Source: Caulobacter sp. UNC279MFTsu5.1 (GTDB lineage: Bacteria > Pseudomonadota > Alphaproteobacteria > Caulobacterales > Caulobacteraceae). From it: a DNA stretch of 64,000 bases. Below, one piece after another: positions 33,858 through 44,530 of this stretch. The position numbers were made by a program, and so were the translations under genes. Every line of letters starts with the position of its first letter. Position 1 is the stretch's first letter. Location: the NCBI RefSeq assembly GCF_900114015.1, contig NZ_FORN01000004.1:124001-188000 (forward strand), in the 5' to 3' direction. The notes beneath the pieces are model-generated. The model made no database searches and was not told the DNA's origin. It saw nothing but the letters and a program-made list of their open reading frames with translations.

Positions 33858-34704
33858 CATCGACGCGACTTTCAATCTCTCGCTCGGCAATGACGTGGGA
33901 GGCGTGATCTCGTCCGGAGGCCCGATCGCCATCCAGATGGCGAACTCGCAAACGATCTGGAACCGCGGGACCATCGTCGGCGACGCGCTGCTCGGCTCCA
34001 TGGACGACACGCTGATCGCCTCGTGAACTTCGAGAGCTTCGAACAGATCGGCGGCGGCAGCCTCAACTATGTCGGCGTCTTCGGGGCTGGTCCGATCGTC
34101 CTGAAAGACAGCTCGGCGGTCGTCCTGGCCGGCGACGGCGTGGTCACCACCGGCGCCGTCGCCTTCGCCGGCGGCGCGGGTGACCGGGGGCGGGGAACCT
34201 GACCCTGGCGCTCGACCAGAGCTGGAACTCCATCAGCCTGGCCGGCGCGAACGCCTGCCTAACCGCCGGATCCTAAACCGTGGGCCGCCTCTCGGGCGGC
34301 GACCAGGACGAAGCCGTCCGCATCACGGCGACCACGCCCGTGACCCTCGCGGTTCGCTGAGCGGCTTCGAGACCATCGCCCTGAACGGCGGCCAGATGGC
34401 CGTGTCCGGCGTGCTCGGCGCGGCCGGCGAGACCACGACGTTCGAAGGCCAGGCCGGCCAGACGCTGTCGATCCTGCCGGGCGGCGCGCTGGCGGGCACG
34501 GCCGACCTGGGGGCCGGCGACGACGTGTTCCAGCTGGCGGCCGGCGGCCAATTGCTCGGCACGGTCCTGAGCGGGACGGGCAGCGACAGGGTCGACATCG
34601 ACCTGATCGCCGACCTGTCGCTGCGCGGCGACCAGCTTCAGCAGTTCGAGACCCTGCAGGTCACCGGCGCGCCAGCTCCGCCCTTGACTTCGCACCTGCA
34701 ATAA
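33858..34704 (+). pseudogene. Decayed repeat/beta-helix (autotransporter-like) gene
   Basis: Several open segments in different frames read as one family of protein: IDATFNLSLGNDVGGVISSGG ending in a stop at 34024, FESFEQIGGGSLNYVGVFGAG ending in a stop at 34200, then SGFETIALNGGQMAVSGVLGAAGETT and a final 110 residues with ILPGGALAGTADLGAGDDVFQLAAGGQLLGT. The FE-S/T-I and GAGDDVF patterns are those of beta-helical passenger or calcium-binding repeat proteins. No start codon region, signal peptide or C-terminal barrel survives, so this is a remnant. An alternative is a sequencing error series, but at least three breaks would be needed. Confidence 0.75.
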
Positions 34705-34714
34705 ACGACATAGG

Positions 34715-34756
34715 CCTCACGCCATCTGGCGTTATTGGCGCTCCAGCCGCGTGAGG
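34715..34756 (+). promoter_or_regulatory. Nested hairpin upstream of the helicase gene
   Basis: CCTCACGC (34715-34722) pairs with GCGTGAGG (34749-34756) and encloses a smaller inverted repeat GCCATCTGGC. It lies 148 bp before the helicase start and 11 bp after the decayed gene's end. It could be a 5'-leader structure of the helicase mRNA or the end of the old transcript. The rest of 34757-34903 shows no gene other than a 11-codon leader ORF (see 34868). Confidence 0.4.
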
Positions 34757-34867
34757 GACCTTTCCGGTCCAGCCTGTCGAGCGCCCTGAAAGCTTCTCAT
34801 CAGACCGCCCGTGTCACGCGGGGCGCTCCCCACCGACCCGCCGCCAGGCGAGCCGTGCGAGGACCGC

Positions 34868-34903
34868 ATGCGCCGTCTCGTGCGGCTGCACGAAAGACAC
34901 TGA
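34868..34903 (+). CDS. Short leader ORF (11 codons) abutting the helicase start
   Basis: ATG at 34868 preceded by GAGGA (4-bp spacing) encodes MRRLVRLHERH and ends in TGA at 34901-34903, directly followed by the GTG start of the helicase in the same frame. The leader has the better ribosome-binding site. It may feed ribosomes to the helicase by termination and restart, or it may be chance. A short ORF cannot be proven from sequence. Confidence 0.4.
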   Translation: MRRLVRLHERH

Positions 34904-36346
34904 GTGACTCAATTCTCCGATCTCGGCCTCGCCAAGCCCCTGCTGAAGGCTCTGGCCGACAAGGGCTACACCCAGCCCACCCCGATCCAGGCGCAAGCCA
35001 TCCCGACCGTGCTGTCGGGTCGCGACCTGCTGGGCATCGCCCAGACCGGCACCGGCAAGACCGCCGCCTTCGCCCTGCCGATCCTGCATCGCCTGGCCGA
35101 AGACCGCCGGCCGGCCCCGCGCCGCGGCTTCCGCTGCCTGGTGCTGTCGCCGACCCGCGAGCTGGCCACCCAGATCGCCGACAACTTCAAGGCCTATGGC
35201 GCGCACCTGGGTTTGACCGTCGCCACCATCTTCGGCGGCGTGAAGTACGGTCCGCAGATGAAGGCCCTGGCGGCCGGCGTCGACGTGGTCGTGGCCACCC
35301 CGGGCCGCCTGATGGACCACCTGGGCGAAAAGTCCGCCCACCTGAACGGCGTCGAGATCTTCGTGCTGGACGAGGCCGACCAGATGCTGGACCTGGGCTT
35401 CGTGGTGCCGATCCGCAAGATCGCCAGCCAGCTGCCCAAAGAGCGCCAGAACCTGTTCTTCTCGGCCACCATGCCGTCGGAAATCGGCAAGCTGGCCGGT
35501 GAGCTGCTGAAGAACCCGGCCCAGGTGTCGATCACCCCGCAGGCCACCACGGTCGAGCGCATCGACCAGTCGCTGATCTTCATCGAGGCCCAGCGCAAGC
35601 GTCCGCTGCTTGCCGAGCTGCTGGCAGACCGCGCCGTCGAGCGCGCCATCGTCTTCACCCGCACCAAGCGCGGCGCCGACCGCGTGGCCAAGTACCTGGT
35701 CGCCAGCGGCATCGAGAGCGCCTCGATTCACGGCGACAAGACCCAGGGCCAGCGAGAGCGCGCCCTGGCGGCGTTCAAAGCCGGCCAGGTCAAGGCGCTG
35801 ATCGCCACCGACATCGCCGCGCGCGGCATCGACGTCAACGACATCAGCCACGTGTTCAACTACGAGCTGCCCAACGTGCCGGAGGCCTATGTCCACCGGA
35901 TCGGCCGCACCGCCCGCAAGGGCAAGGACGGCATCGCCATCAGCTTCTGCGCCGATGACGAGCGTCCGCTGCTGAAGGACATCCAGAAGGCCACCCGCCA
36001 GACCATCCCGACCTTCGACCGGCGCAACGACAAGGGCCTGGCGGCCGCCGCGGCCGTGGCCGACAAGCTGGCCCCGCCGGAGAAATACGTCGATCCGCGC
36101 CGCGCCGACCCGCGCAACAACGTGCCGTCGGAACTGCGCCGCCAGCGCAACCGTCCGAACAAGGGCGGCGGCCAGGGCCAAGGCCACGGCAAGCCCGGCG
36201 GCCAGCAGAACCGCGGCCGCAACGGCGGCGGCGGTCAGGGTAACGGCCAGGCCCAGGCGCAAGGCCAGGCCCGCTCGGGCGGCGGCGACTTCCGCGGCCC
36301 CAAGCGCGCAGCGGCCCCGTCGGAACGCTGGAACCCGATCGACTAA
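34904..36346 (+). CDS. rhlE: DEAD-box RNA helicase, RhlE type
   Basis: A 480-residue RNA helicase, start GTG. Motifs in order: Q motif QPTPIQAQAIP, motif I AQTGTGKT, Ia PTRELA, II VLDEADQMLD, III SAT, IV/V IVFTRTK and TDIAARGIDV, VI HRIGRTAR. The C-terminal 100 residues are a basic, Gly/Gln/Arg-rich low-complexity tail typical of RhlE. RhlE-type enzymes act in ribosome assembly and RNA decay. No Shine-Dalgarno is well placed for the GTG, while the leader ORF just upstream has one. A terminator inside a composite repeat follows the gene. Confidence 0.93.
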   Translation: MTQFSDLGLAKPLLKALADKGYTQPTPIQAQAIPTVLSGRDLLGIAQTGTGKTAAFALPILHRLAEDRRPAPRRGFRCLVLSPTRELATQIADNFKAYGAHLGLTVATIFGGVKYGPQMKALAAGVDVVVATPGRLMDHLGEKSAHLNGVEIFVLDEADQMLDLGFVVPIRKIASQLPKERQNLFFSATMPSEIGKLAGELLKNPAQVSITPQATTVERIDQSLIFIEAQRKRPLLAELLADRAVERAIVFTRTKRGADRVAKYLVASGIESASIHGDKTQGQRERALAAFKAGQVKALIATDIAARGIDVNDISHVFNYELPNVPEAYVHRIGRTARKGKDGIAISFCADDERPLLKDIQKATRQTIPTFDRRNDKGLAAAAAVADKLAPPEKYVDPRRADPRNNVPSELRRQRNRPNKGGGQGQGHGKPGGQQNRGRNGGGGQGNGQAQAQGQARSGGGDFRGPKRAAAPSERWNPID

Positions 36347-36370
36347 AGAGCCCCGCCTGACCTCTTCCTT

Positions 36371-36532
36371 CTCCCCTTGCGGGAGAAGGTGTCAGCCGAA
36401 GGCTGACGGATGAGGGGTCTCCCAAAAGCAAAAGCCGCGTCCGGTCTTTCGACTGGACGCGGCTTTTTCGTTCTTCAACCCCTCACCCGACCTCCTTCGG
36501 AGGCCCCCCTCTCCCCCAGGGGGAGAGGGAAA
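36371..36532 (+). repeat. 162-bp composite palindromic element, copy 1
   Basis: Three modules in order: left palindrome CTCCCCTTGCGGGAG with AGCCGAAGGCT, a central hairpin (a clear rho-independent terminator, see 36431), and a right palindrome CCTCCTTCGGAGG followed by CTCCCCCAGGGGGAGAGGG. Copy 2 at 52495-52655 aligns along its whole length, including the central hairpin in degenerate form. It fills the gap between the convergent helicase and secA genes. Confidence 0.85.
36431..36468. terminator. Bidirectional rho-independent terminator inside composite repeat
   Basis: GCCGCGTCC (36434-36442) pairs with GGACGCGGC (36455-36463), flanked by AAA on the left and TTTTT on the right, so it can end transcripts from both the helicase and secA. 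It is the central module of the repeat at 36371-36532. Confidence 0.9.
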
Positions 36533-36538
36533 GAGCGC

Positions 36539-39304
<2,766 letters not shown>

Positions 39305-39593
39305 GAAGTGAGGGTTCCGGAGCGGGTGTCTGTGAGGCCGGCGCTAGGGCTTGAAGGCCTTCACTACGGTAAATTCGAGGCGTCGAAGCGCGCGGAAATT
39401 CCACGTCCTGTACGCGCGCGGAGACTTAAGCACCGGCCCAGCGGGTGTCAACGCGAGGCGGGGGGCCGTAGTGACGGTTTGCGCCGGGTTTAACCGCTTG
39501 GCGCGTTTTCCGATCCACATCGCGAAGCTGTTTCCTCTTGGCGTTAAACCGCGCTAGAGCGCTCAGTGAGATTCAGCCGGAGATCGGCCACAG

Positions 39594-40577
39594 ATGAATA
39601 TTGGCAAGCCCCGCGCATACGGCCTCGCGGTCGTCCTGGTCCTGACCCTGCTGGTCGCCGCCTGCGGCCGCAACAAGGCCGACGAGCGCCCGCCCGAGCC
39701 CGGCGACACCGCCGTCGCCCGGGTCGACGGCCACACGGTCTGGGCTTCGGACGTCAAGCGCGAGGCCGTGGCCCAGGGGCTGATCAGCGAGGGCGAGCCG
39801 TTGGACATCGGCTCGGACCTGTTCCGCCAGCGCCTGGACGAGGTGGTCGACCAGAAGCTGCTGGCCGCCGAGGCCCTGAAGCAGAAGCTGGACAAGGATC
39901 CGGTGGCCCAGCGCCGCCTGGCCGCCGCGCGCGAACGCATCCTGGGCGACATGCTGGTGGAGAGCGTCGTCGAGAAGGCGGTCAACGAGAACGCCATCCG
40001 CGGCCTCTACGCCGAGCAGCAGAAGCTGTCCAAGCGCTCGGAAGAGATCCGCGCCCGCCAGATCCTGGTCGGCAGCCAGGCCGACGCCGAGGCGGTCAAG
40101 AAGCTGCTGACCGCCGGCGCCTCGTTCGACGCCCTGGCCATGGAGCGCTCGACCGATCCTGCCACCCGCTTCAACGGCGGCGACCTGGGCTATTTCACCG
40201 TCGACGTCATGCCGCCGGCCTACGCGGTGGCGCTGAAGGACGCCCAGAAAGGCGCCCTGGTCGGCCCGTTCCAGACCGAGGGCGGCTGGGCCGTGCTGCG
40301 CGTCGAGGACAAGCGCCTGGAGGAGCCGATCACCCTGGAGGCCGCCCGGCCGCAGATCGTGCGCTTCCTGACCTATGACCAGGTCCGCGACCTGCTGGAG
40401 AAGCTGCGCGGCGGCGCCAAGGTCGAGATGCTGACCGGCAAGCCCCAGGACGTGCCCGGCGCGCCCCAGGAGCCGGCCTCGGCCCCGCCCGGCGCCGCGG
40501 CCGACCAGGCCCCCTCCTCCGACCTCGACGACGCCCCGCCGGCGTCCGCCCCCGCTCAAGCTCCGGCCAAGAAATGA
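39594..40577 (+). CDS. PpiC-type peptidyl-prolyl isomerase lipoprotein
   Basis: A 327-residue lipoprotein: signal with lipobox LVAAC at Cys24, then a SurA-like helical N-terminal region (residues about 60-140) and a parvulin (PpiC) domain of about 100 residues containing IRARQILVGSQADAEAVKKLL, DLGYFTVDVMPPAYAVAL and GPFQTEGGWAVLRVEDKR. It folds or guards exported proteins in the periplasm, fitting its place next to secA. The C-terminal 50 residues are Pro/Ala-rich. It overlaps argJ by 4 bp (ATGA). Confidence 0.9.
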   Translation: MNIGKPRAYGLAVVLVLTLLVAACGRNKADERPPEPGDTAVARVDGHTVWASDVKREAVAQGLISEGEPLDIGSDLFRQRLDEVVDQKLLAAEALKQKLDKDPVAQRRLAAARERILGDMLVESVVEKAVNENAIRGLYAEQQKLSKRSEEIRARQILVGSQADAEAVKKLLTAGASFDALAMERSTDPATRFNGGDLGYFTVDVMPPAYAVALKDAQKGALVGPFQTEGGWAVLRVEDKRLEEPITLEAARPQIVRFLTYDQVRDLLEKLRGGAKVEMLTGKPQDVPGAPQEPASAPPGAAADQAPSSDLDDAPPASAPAQAPAKK

Positions 40578-42088
40578 CCCGCAAGCCCGCAAAGCCCGCC
40601 GCCCCGAAAAAGGCCAAGGCCGCTCCCAAGACCCCCGCCGCCGCGCCCCCGCCCACCCCGGCCGAGATCGTCGGCCAGGTCGGCGCCAGCGTCGGCCAGA
40701 CCCTGGAACGGGCGCTGGTCGACCCGCTGACCGCCGCCCTCAAGCGCGCGGGCCTGCGCCGCGCCCAGAAGGACGCCAACCAGGGCTCGCCGGAGGCGGT
40801 GCAGGCCGCCAAGCCGGCCGCCGCGCCCGCCGCCGGGGCGCCGGGCAAGCCGGGCCTGGCCGTCTCGCCCCTGGCCGTGCCGTTCCCGACCATCCCGCCG
40901 ATCGCCGGGGTCGAGATCGCCACCGGCCGCGCCGGCTTCTACAAGCACCAGCGCGAGGACATGCTGCTGATGCGCTTCGCCGAAGGGACTTCGGCGGCCG
41001 GGGTCTTCACCCGCCACGGCGTCGGCTCGGCTCCGGTCGACTGGTGCAAGCGGCAGCTGGCCGCGTCCGGCGGCCAGGACGTCCGGGCCCTGGTGGTCAA
41101 CGCCGGCTGCGCCAACAGCTTCACCGGCAAGCCGGGCGCCGACGCGGTGCGCCGGGTGGCCACGGCCGTGGGCAAGCGCTTCGACTGCCGCCAGCGCGAC
41201 GTGATGATGGCCTCGACCGGGGTGATCGGGGTGATCCTGGACGACAGCAAGATCATCTCGAACCTGCGCGAGGTGGAGACCCGCTTCACCGAGGACGCCT
41301 GGGCCGGCGCGGCCTCGGCGATCATGACCACCGACACCTTCCCCAAGGGGGCCTACGCCACCGCCCTGATCGACGGCCACGAGGTGCGGATCGCCGGCAT
41401 CGCCAAGGGCTCGGGCATGATCGCTCCCGACATGGCCACCATGCTGGCCTTCGTGGCCACCGACGCGGCCATCGCCCCGGCCGCCCTGCAGACCCTGGTC
41501 AGCCTCTACACCCGCACCACCTTCAACTGCGTGACGGTGGACGGCGACCGCTCGACCAACGACACCCTGTTGCTGTTCGCCACCGGCCAGTCGGGCGCGC
41601 CGAAGATCCACCGGGCCGGCGACCGCCGCCTGGCCGACTTCCGCGAGAAGCTGGAGGCCGTGCTGCTGGACCTGGCCCTGCAGCTGGTCCGCGACGGCGA
41701 GGGCGCGACCAAGTTCGTCAAGATCACCGTCAACGGCGCCGAGAGCCCGCTGTCGGCCCGCAAGATCGCCCGCACCATCGCCGAGAGCCCGCTGGTCAAG
41801 ACCGCCTTCGCCGGCGAGGACGCCAACTGGGGCCGCATCGTCATGGCCGTGGGCCGCGCCGACGAGCCGGTCAACCGCGAGAAGATCAGCGTCCGGTTCG
41901 GCGACCTCTACGCCGCCCGCGACGGCCTGGTCTCGGCCGAATACGACGAGGCGGCGATGAGCCGGTACGTCAAGCGCGCGGAGTTCGAGGTCAGCGTCGA
42001 CGTCGGCGTCGGCAAGGGCTCGGCCACGGTCTGGACCTGCGATCTGACCAAGCAGTACGTGGCGATCAACGGGGATTACCGGAGCTAG
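40574..42088 (+). CDS. argJ: ArgJ ornithine acetyltransferase with unusual N-terminal extension
   Basis: ArgJ transfers acetyl from N-acetylornithine to glutamate and, in bifunctional forms, from acetyl-CoA to glutamate in arginine synthesis. It self-cleaves before the nucleophilic Thr; the site ATML is visible with Thr289 in MIAPDMATMLAFVATD. The 504-residue length exceeds the usual 400 or so: the first 95 residues are Lys/Pro/Ala-rich and not part of the family, which begins at about SPLAVPFPTIPPIAGV. The extension contains a possible helix (EIVGQVGASVGQTLERALVDPL). The upstream lipoprotein gene overlaps by 4 bp, which fixes the start. Confidence 0.93.
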   Translation: MTRKPAKPAAPKKAKAAPKTPAAAPPPTPAEIVGQVGASVGQTLERALVDPLTAALKRAGLRRAQKDANQGSPEAVQAAKPAAAPAAGAPGKPGLAVSPLAVPFPTIPPIAGVEIATGRAGFYKHQREDMLLMRFAEGTSAAGVFTRHGVGSAPVDWCKRQLAASGGQDVRALVVNAGCANSFTGKPGADAVRRVATAVGKRFDCRQRDVMMASTGVIGVILDDSKIISNLREVETRFTEDAWAGAASAIMTTDTFPKGAYATALIDGHEVRIAGIAKGSGMIAPDMATMLAFVATDAAIAPAALQTLVSLYTRTTFNCVTVDGDRSTNDTLLLFATGQSGAPKIHRAGDRRLADFREKLEAVLLDLALQLVRDGEGATKFVKITVNGAESPLSARKIARTIAESPLVKTAFAGEDANWGRIVMAVGRADEPVNREKISVRFGDLYAARDGLVSAEYDEAAMSRYVKRAEFEVSVDVGVGKGSATVWTCDLTKQYVAINGDYRS

Positions 42089-42091
42089 GCC

Positions 42092-42472
42092 GTGGCGACG
42101 GTTCCTGTCGTCAAGGACGAGCATCGTCAGCGGCCTATTCCCTCCGAATGGCGCGAGACGTTCCGGTCCGTCGTAGAGGCGTTCCGTTTCGGCGACCTGA
42201 GACTGAGCGCCGGAATCGAGCAGGTGGCTCCGATCAACGCCGGCCTCGCCGACCATATTGCGGAAAATCTCAAGGCCTATGGCGGCAGACTGGCCAGGCT
42301 GCCGGAGGAAACCTGGGCCACGTCGGTCTGCCAGTGGCAGATCGGCTACTGGGAGGTGCTGGTCGATCTCTTCACCGAAGAAGAAGGTGCGGCCGATCTC
42401 GTGCTGTCCGCGCGCGTCCAGGAAAACGGAGCGCGCTACGCCTTCGAAATCCTGCTGGTGTACGTCCCCTGA
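42092..42472 (+). CDS. Unknown small cytoplasmic protein (126 aa)
   Basis: A 126-residue protein starting with GTG 4 bp after the argJ stop, with GGAG 7 bp upstream. It is acidic, with LSAGIEQVAPINAGLADHIAENLKAYG and VCQWQIGYWEVLVDLFTEEEGAADLVLSARVQ, then a beta-like end FEILLVYVP. I do not recognise it. Co-translation with argJ is suggested only by spacing. Confidence 0.65.
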   Translation: MATVPVVKDEHRQRPIPSEWRETFRSVVEAFRFGDLRLSAGIEQVAPINAGLADHIAENLKAYGGRLARLPEETWATSVCQWQIGYWEVLVDLFTEEEGAADLVLSARVQENGARYAFEILLVYVP

Positions 42473-42540
42473 ACGGCGCCGATGGCGAAGAAGCGTCTCG
42501 CGCGCTATTTGGCGTCTTCATAGCGCGATTGGATCCGACC

Positions 42541-43011
42541 ATGGCGGACGAAACCCTTCCTCCCGATTTGAATGAAATCGCCGACGTCTGCCGCGAGGCC
42601 GGCTATGTCGTCGCCGAGATCGATCGCGGCCTGGAAGTCTCGGGATCCGACGACGGCGGGGCCTTCTACCTGTTCCGCGAGGGCGAGTGGCTGCAGGCGC
42701 GCTGCCAAGTGTTCGACGAGGCCGACCTGGAGCGGGCCCGCGACCTGACCGCCCTGTTCGAGACCGTCGCCCGCGCCCAGTTCCGCATGATCGGCTGCCG
42801 GTTCGGTTTCGACGAGCTGACCGGCCTGTGGCTGGTCGCCGACCTCTATCCCGGCTTCGAGCCCGAGCGCCTGCCCGCCGTGCTGGAACAGCTGGCCTTC
42901 GTCTGGGGTTCGCTGGGCGAGGTGCTGGACGCCGCGCTGAAGGGAACCGTCGTGGACGAGATCACCCTCGACGCGGCGTTCGAGCTGGAGCCCGACGGGC
43001 GGCCGAATTAG
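42541..43011 (+). CDS. YbjN-like small protein (156 aa)
   Basis: A 156-residue acidic protein: LPPDLNEIADVCREAGYVVAEIDRGLEVSGSDDGGAFYLF, then a helix, FGFDELTGLWLVADLYPGFEPERLPAVLEQLAFVWGSL. The alternation resembles YbjN/type III chaperone-like folds, which bind partner proteins. The call is by fold impression only. It overlaps the convergent AhpD-like gene by 4 bp at 43008. Confidence 0.6.
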   Translation: MADETLPPDLNEIADVCREAGYVVAEIDRGLEVSGSDDGGAFYLFREGEWLQARCQVFDEADLERARDLTALFETVARAQFRMIGCRFGFDELTGLWLVADLYPGFEPERLPAVLEQLAFVWGSLGEVLDAALKGTVVDEITLDAAFELEPDGRPN

Positions 43012-43502
43012 CCCCAGCTCCCCCCCGCCATCTGGCGGATCGCCACGTTCAGGCGGTTCCAGACGTTGATCTTGGCGATCGACAGCACCAGCGAGGCCAG
43101 CTGGGCCTCGTCATAGTGCTGGACGGCGGCGTTCCAGACGTCGTCGGGCACCGGGTCGGCGCGGTCGGCCAGGCGGGTGACGGCCTCGGCCAGGGCCAGG
43201 GCGGCCCGCTCGGCCTCGGTGAAGTAAGGCGTGTCGCGCCAGGCGGCGACCGCGAACAACCGCTCGTCGGTCTCGCCCAGCTTGCGGGCGATCTTGGGGT
43301 GCATGTCGGCGCAGACGCCGCAGCCGTTGATCTGGCTGGCCCGCAGATGCATCAGTTCCAGGGTGCGCTCCGACACGCCGGTAGCCTTGATCGCGGCGTC
43401 GAGGGCCATCAGGGCCTTCCTGGCGTCGGGCAGGACGAAGACAGGATGGGTCATGCGAGCTTGCGGAGTTTGGCGGGCTTGCAGGGTTTGGGTCGCGGAC
43501 AT
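43008..43502 (-). CDS. AhpD/carboxymuconolactone-decarboxylase-like protein
   Basis: A 164-residue all-helical AhpD-like protein. The redox CxxC with its downstream His is in RASQINGCGVCADMHPKIARKLGE, and ALAEAVTRLADRADPVPDDVWNAA is typical. Such proteins are peroxidase partners or hydroperoxide-reducing enzymes. It is divergent from the ECF sigma gene at 43584, and a promoter motif for that sigma class lies upstream on its strand. AGGAG lies 10 bp before the ATG at 43502. This pairing is the standard ECF41 arrangement. Confidence 0.92.
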   Translation of the reverse strand: MSATQTLQARQTPQARMTHPVFVLPDARKALMALDAAIKATGVSERTLELMHLRASQINGCGVCADMHPKIARKLGETDERLFAVAAWRDTPYFTEAERAALALAEAVTRLADRADPVPDDVWNAAVQHYDEAQLASLVLSIAKINVWNRLNVAIRQMAGGSWG

Positions 43503-43522
43503 GGCTTTTCTCTCCTGGGCTG

Positions 43523-43548
43523 GTCACATCGGCCGCTCTTCGACCGTC
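43523..43548 (+). promoter_or_regulatory. ECF41-type promoter motif for the sigma gene
   Basis: GTCACA at 43523-43528 and CGTC at 43545-43548 are separated by 16 bp, the spacing of the ECF41 consensus as I recall it (TGTCACA-N16-CGTC). The -10 lies 36 bp before the GTG start of the sigma gene. Its arrangement is the mirror image of the motif at 43557. Confidence 0.75.
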
Positions 43549-43556
43549 ACCTCCTT

Positions 43557-43582
43557 GACGGACGATCTCGAAGGAATGTGAC
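43557..43582 (-). promoter_or_regulatory. ECF41-type promoter motif for the AhpD-like gene
   Basis: On the minus strand GTCACA (43577-43582) and CGTC (43557-43560) are separated by 16 bp. The -35 element sits 1 bp before the GTG start codon of the sigma gene, so the sigma coding start and this promoter are packed together. It would drive the gene starting at 43502. Confidence 0.75.
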
Positions 43583-43583
43583 C

Positions 43584-44456
43584 GTGAGCCAGCAGAATTT
43601 TCTCAGCGACCAGTTCGAAGCCCATCGCGCCCATCTGGGTCGGGTGGCCTATCGCATGCTGGGCTCGTACGTGGAGGCCGAGGACGCCGTGCAGGAGGCC
43701 TGGATCCGGCTCAGCCGATCCGACGTCGCCCAGGTGTCCAACCTCGGCGGCTGGCTGACGACGGTGGTCTCGCGGGTCTGCCTGGACCTGCTGCGCGCCC
43801 GCCGGTCGCGGCGCGAGGATCTGCTGGGGCCCGAGGCTCCCGACCTGGCGATGGACGAGGACGACAGCCTGTTTCCCGGCCGCGAGATGCTGCTGGCCGA
43901 CTCGGTCGGCCTGGCCCTGCTGGTGGTGCTGGAAGCCCTGCCCCCGGCCGAGCGGGCGGCCTTCGTGTTGCATGACCTGTTCGACCTGCCGTTCGACGAG
44001 ATCGCGCCGATCGTCGGCCGCACCTCCGACGCCACGCGCCAGCTGGCCAGCCGGGCGCGGCGGCGGGTGCGCGGCGCCACGACGCCGGCCAGGACCGACT
44101 TGGAGCGCCAGCGCAAGGTGGTCGAGGCCTTCCTGGCCGCCTCGCGCGGTGGCGACCTGGGCGCCCTGCTGGACGTCCTCGCGCCCGACGTGGTGTGCCG
44201 CGCCGACCCGGCGGCGGTGCAGCTGGGCGGGGCCGCGGAACTGCGCGGCGTCGACGCCGTGGCGCCCGCCTTCGTGGGCCGCGCCCGCTCGGCTCGGCCG
44301 GTCCTGGTCGACGGCGGCCTGGGCGCGGCGGTCATGGTCGACGGCAAGCTGCTGCTGGTCCTGCTGGTCTCCGTCGCCGGCGACCGCGTGGCGGCCATCG
44401 AGGCGGTGGCCGACAAGGCCCGGATCGCCCGGATGGACCTGGTGATGCTGGACTAG
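43584..44456 (+). CDS. ECF sigma factor, ECF41/SigJ-like
   Basis: A 290-residue extracytoplasmic-function sigma factor, start GTG with AAGGA 8 bp upstream. Sigma-2 is AHLGRVAYRMLGSYVEAEDAVQEAWIRLSR, sigma-4 is LPPAERAAFVLHDLFDLPFDEIAPIVGRTSDATRQ, and a C-terminal SnoaL-like domain of about 110 residues contains RGVDAVAPAFVGRA. That extra domain controls activity in ECF41 proteins, which have no separate anti-sigma. The usual WLPEP linker is absent (LLGPEAPDL) and the DGGGK motif is degenerate (DPAAV), so this is a divergent member. Confidence 0.9.
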   Translation: MSQQNFLSDQFEAHRAHLGRVAYRMLGSYVEAEDAVQEAWIRLSRSDVAQVSNLGGWLTTVVSRVCLDLLRARRSRREDLLGPEAPDLAMDEDDSLFPGREMLLADSVGLALLVVLEALPPAERAAFVLHDLFDLPFDEIAPIVGRTSDATRQLASRARRRVRGATTPARTDLERQRKVVEAFLAASRGGDLGALLDVLAPDVVCRADPAAVQLGGAAELRGVDAVAPAFVGRARSARPVLVDGGLGAAVMVDGKLLLVLLVSVAGDRVAAIEAVADKARIARMDLVMLD

Positions 44457-44530
44457 CGCCACTCCAGCCTTCGGTGGCCTCGCGGCCCGGGCGGGCGTAG
44501 CCTGGCGCGGTCGAACGCGCGGAGGACGTG

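Noticed and set aside
34360..34704. The last open segment of the decayed gene as a real small gene
   Set aside because: It has no start codon with a ribosome-binding site and continues the repeat pattern of the broken upstream segments.
39305..39593. A gene or riboswitch between secA and the PpiC gene
   Set aside because: No frame with a ribosome-binding site and no recognisable structured RNA; probably just the divergent promoters.
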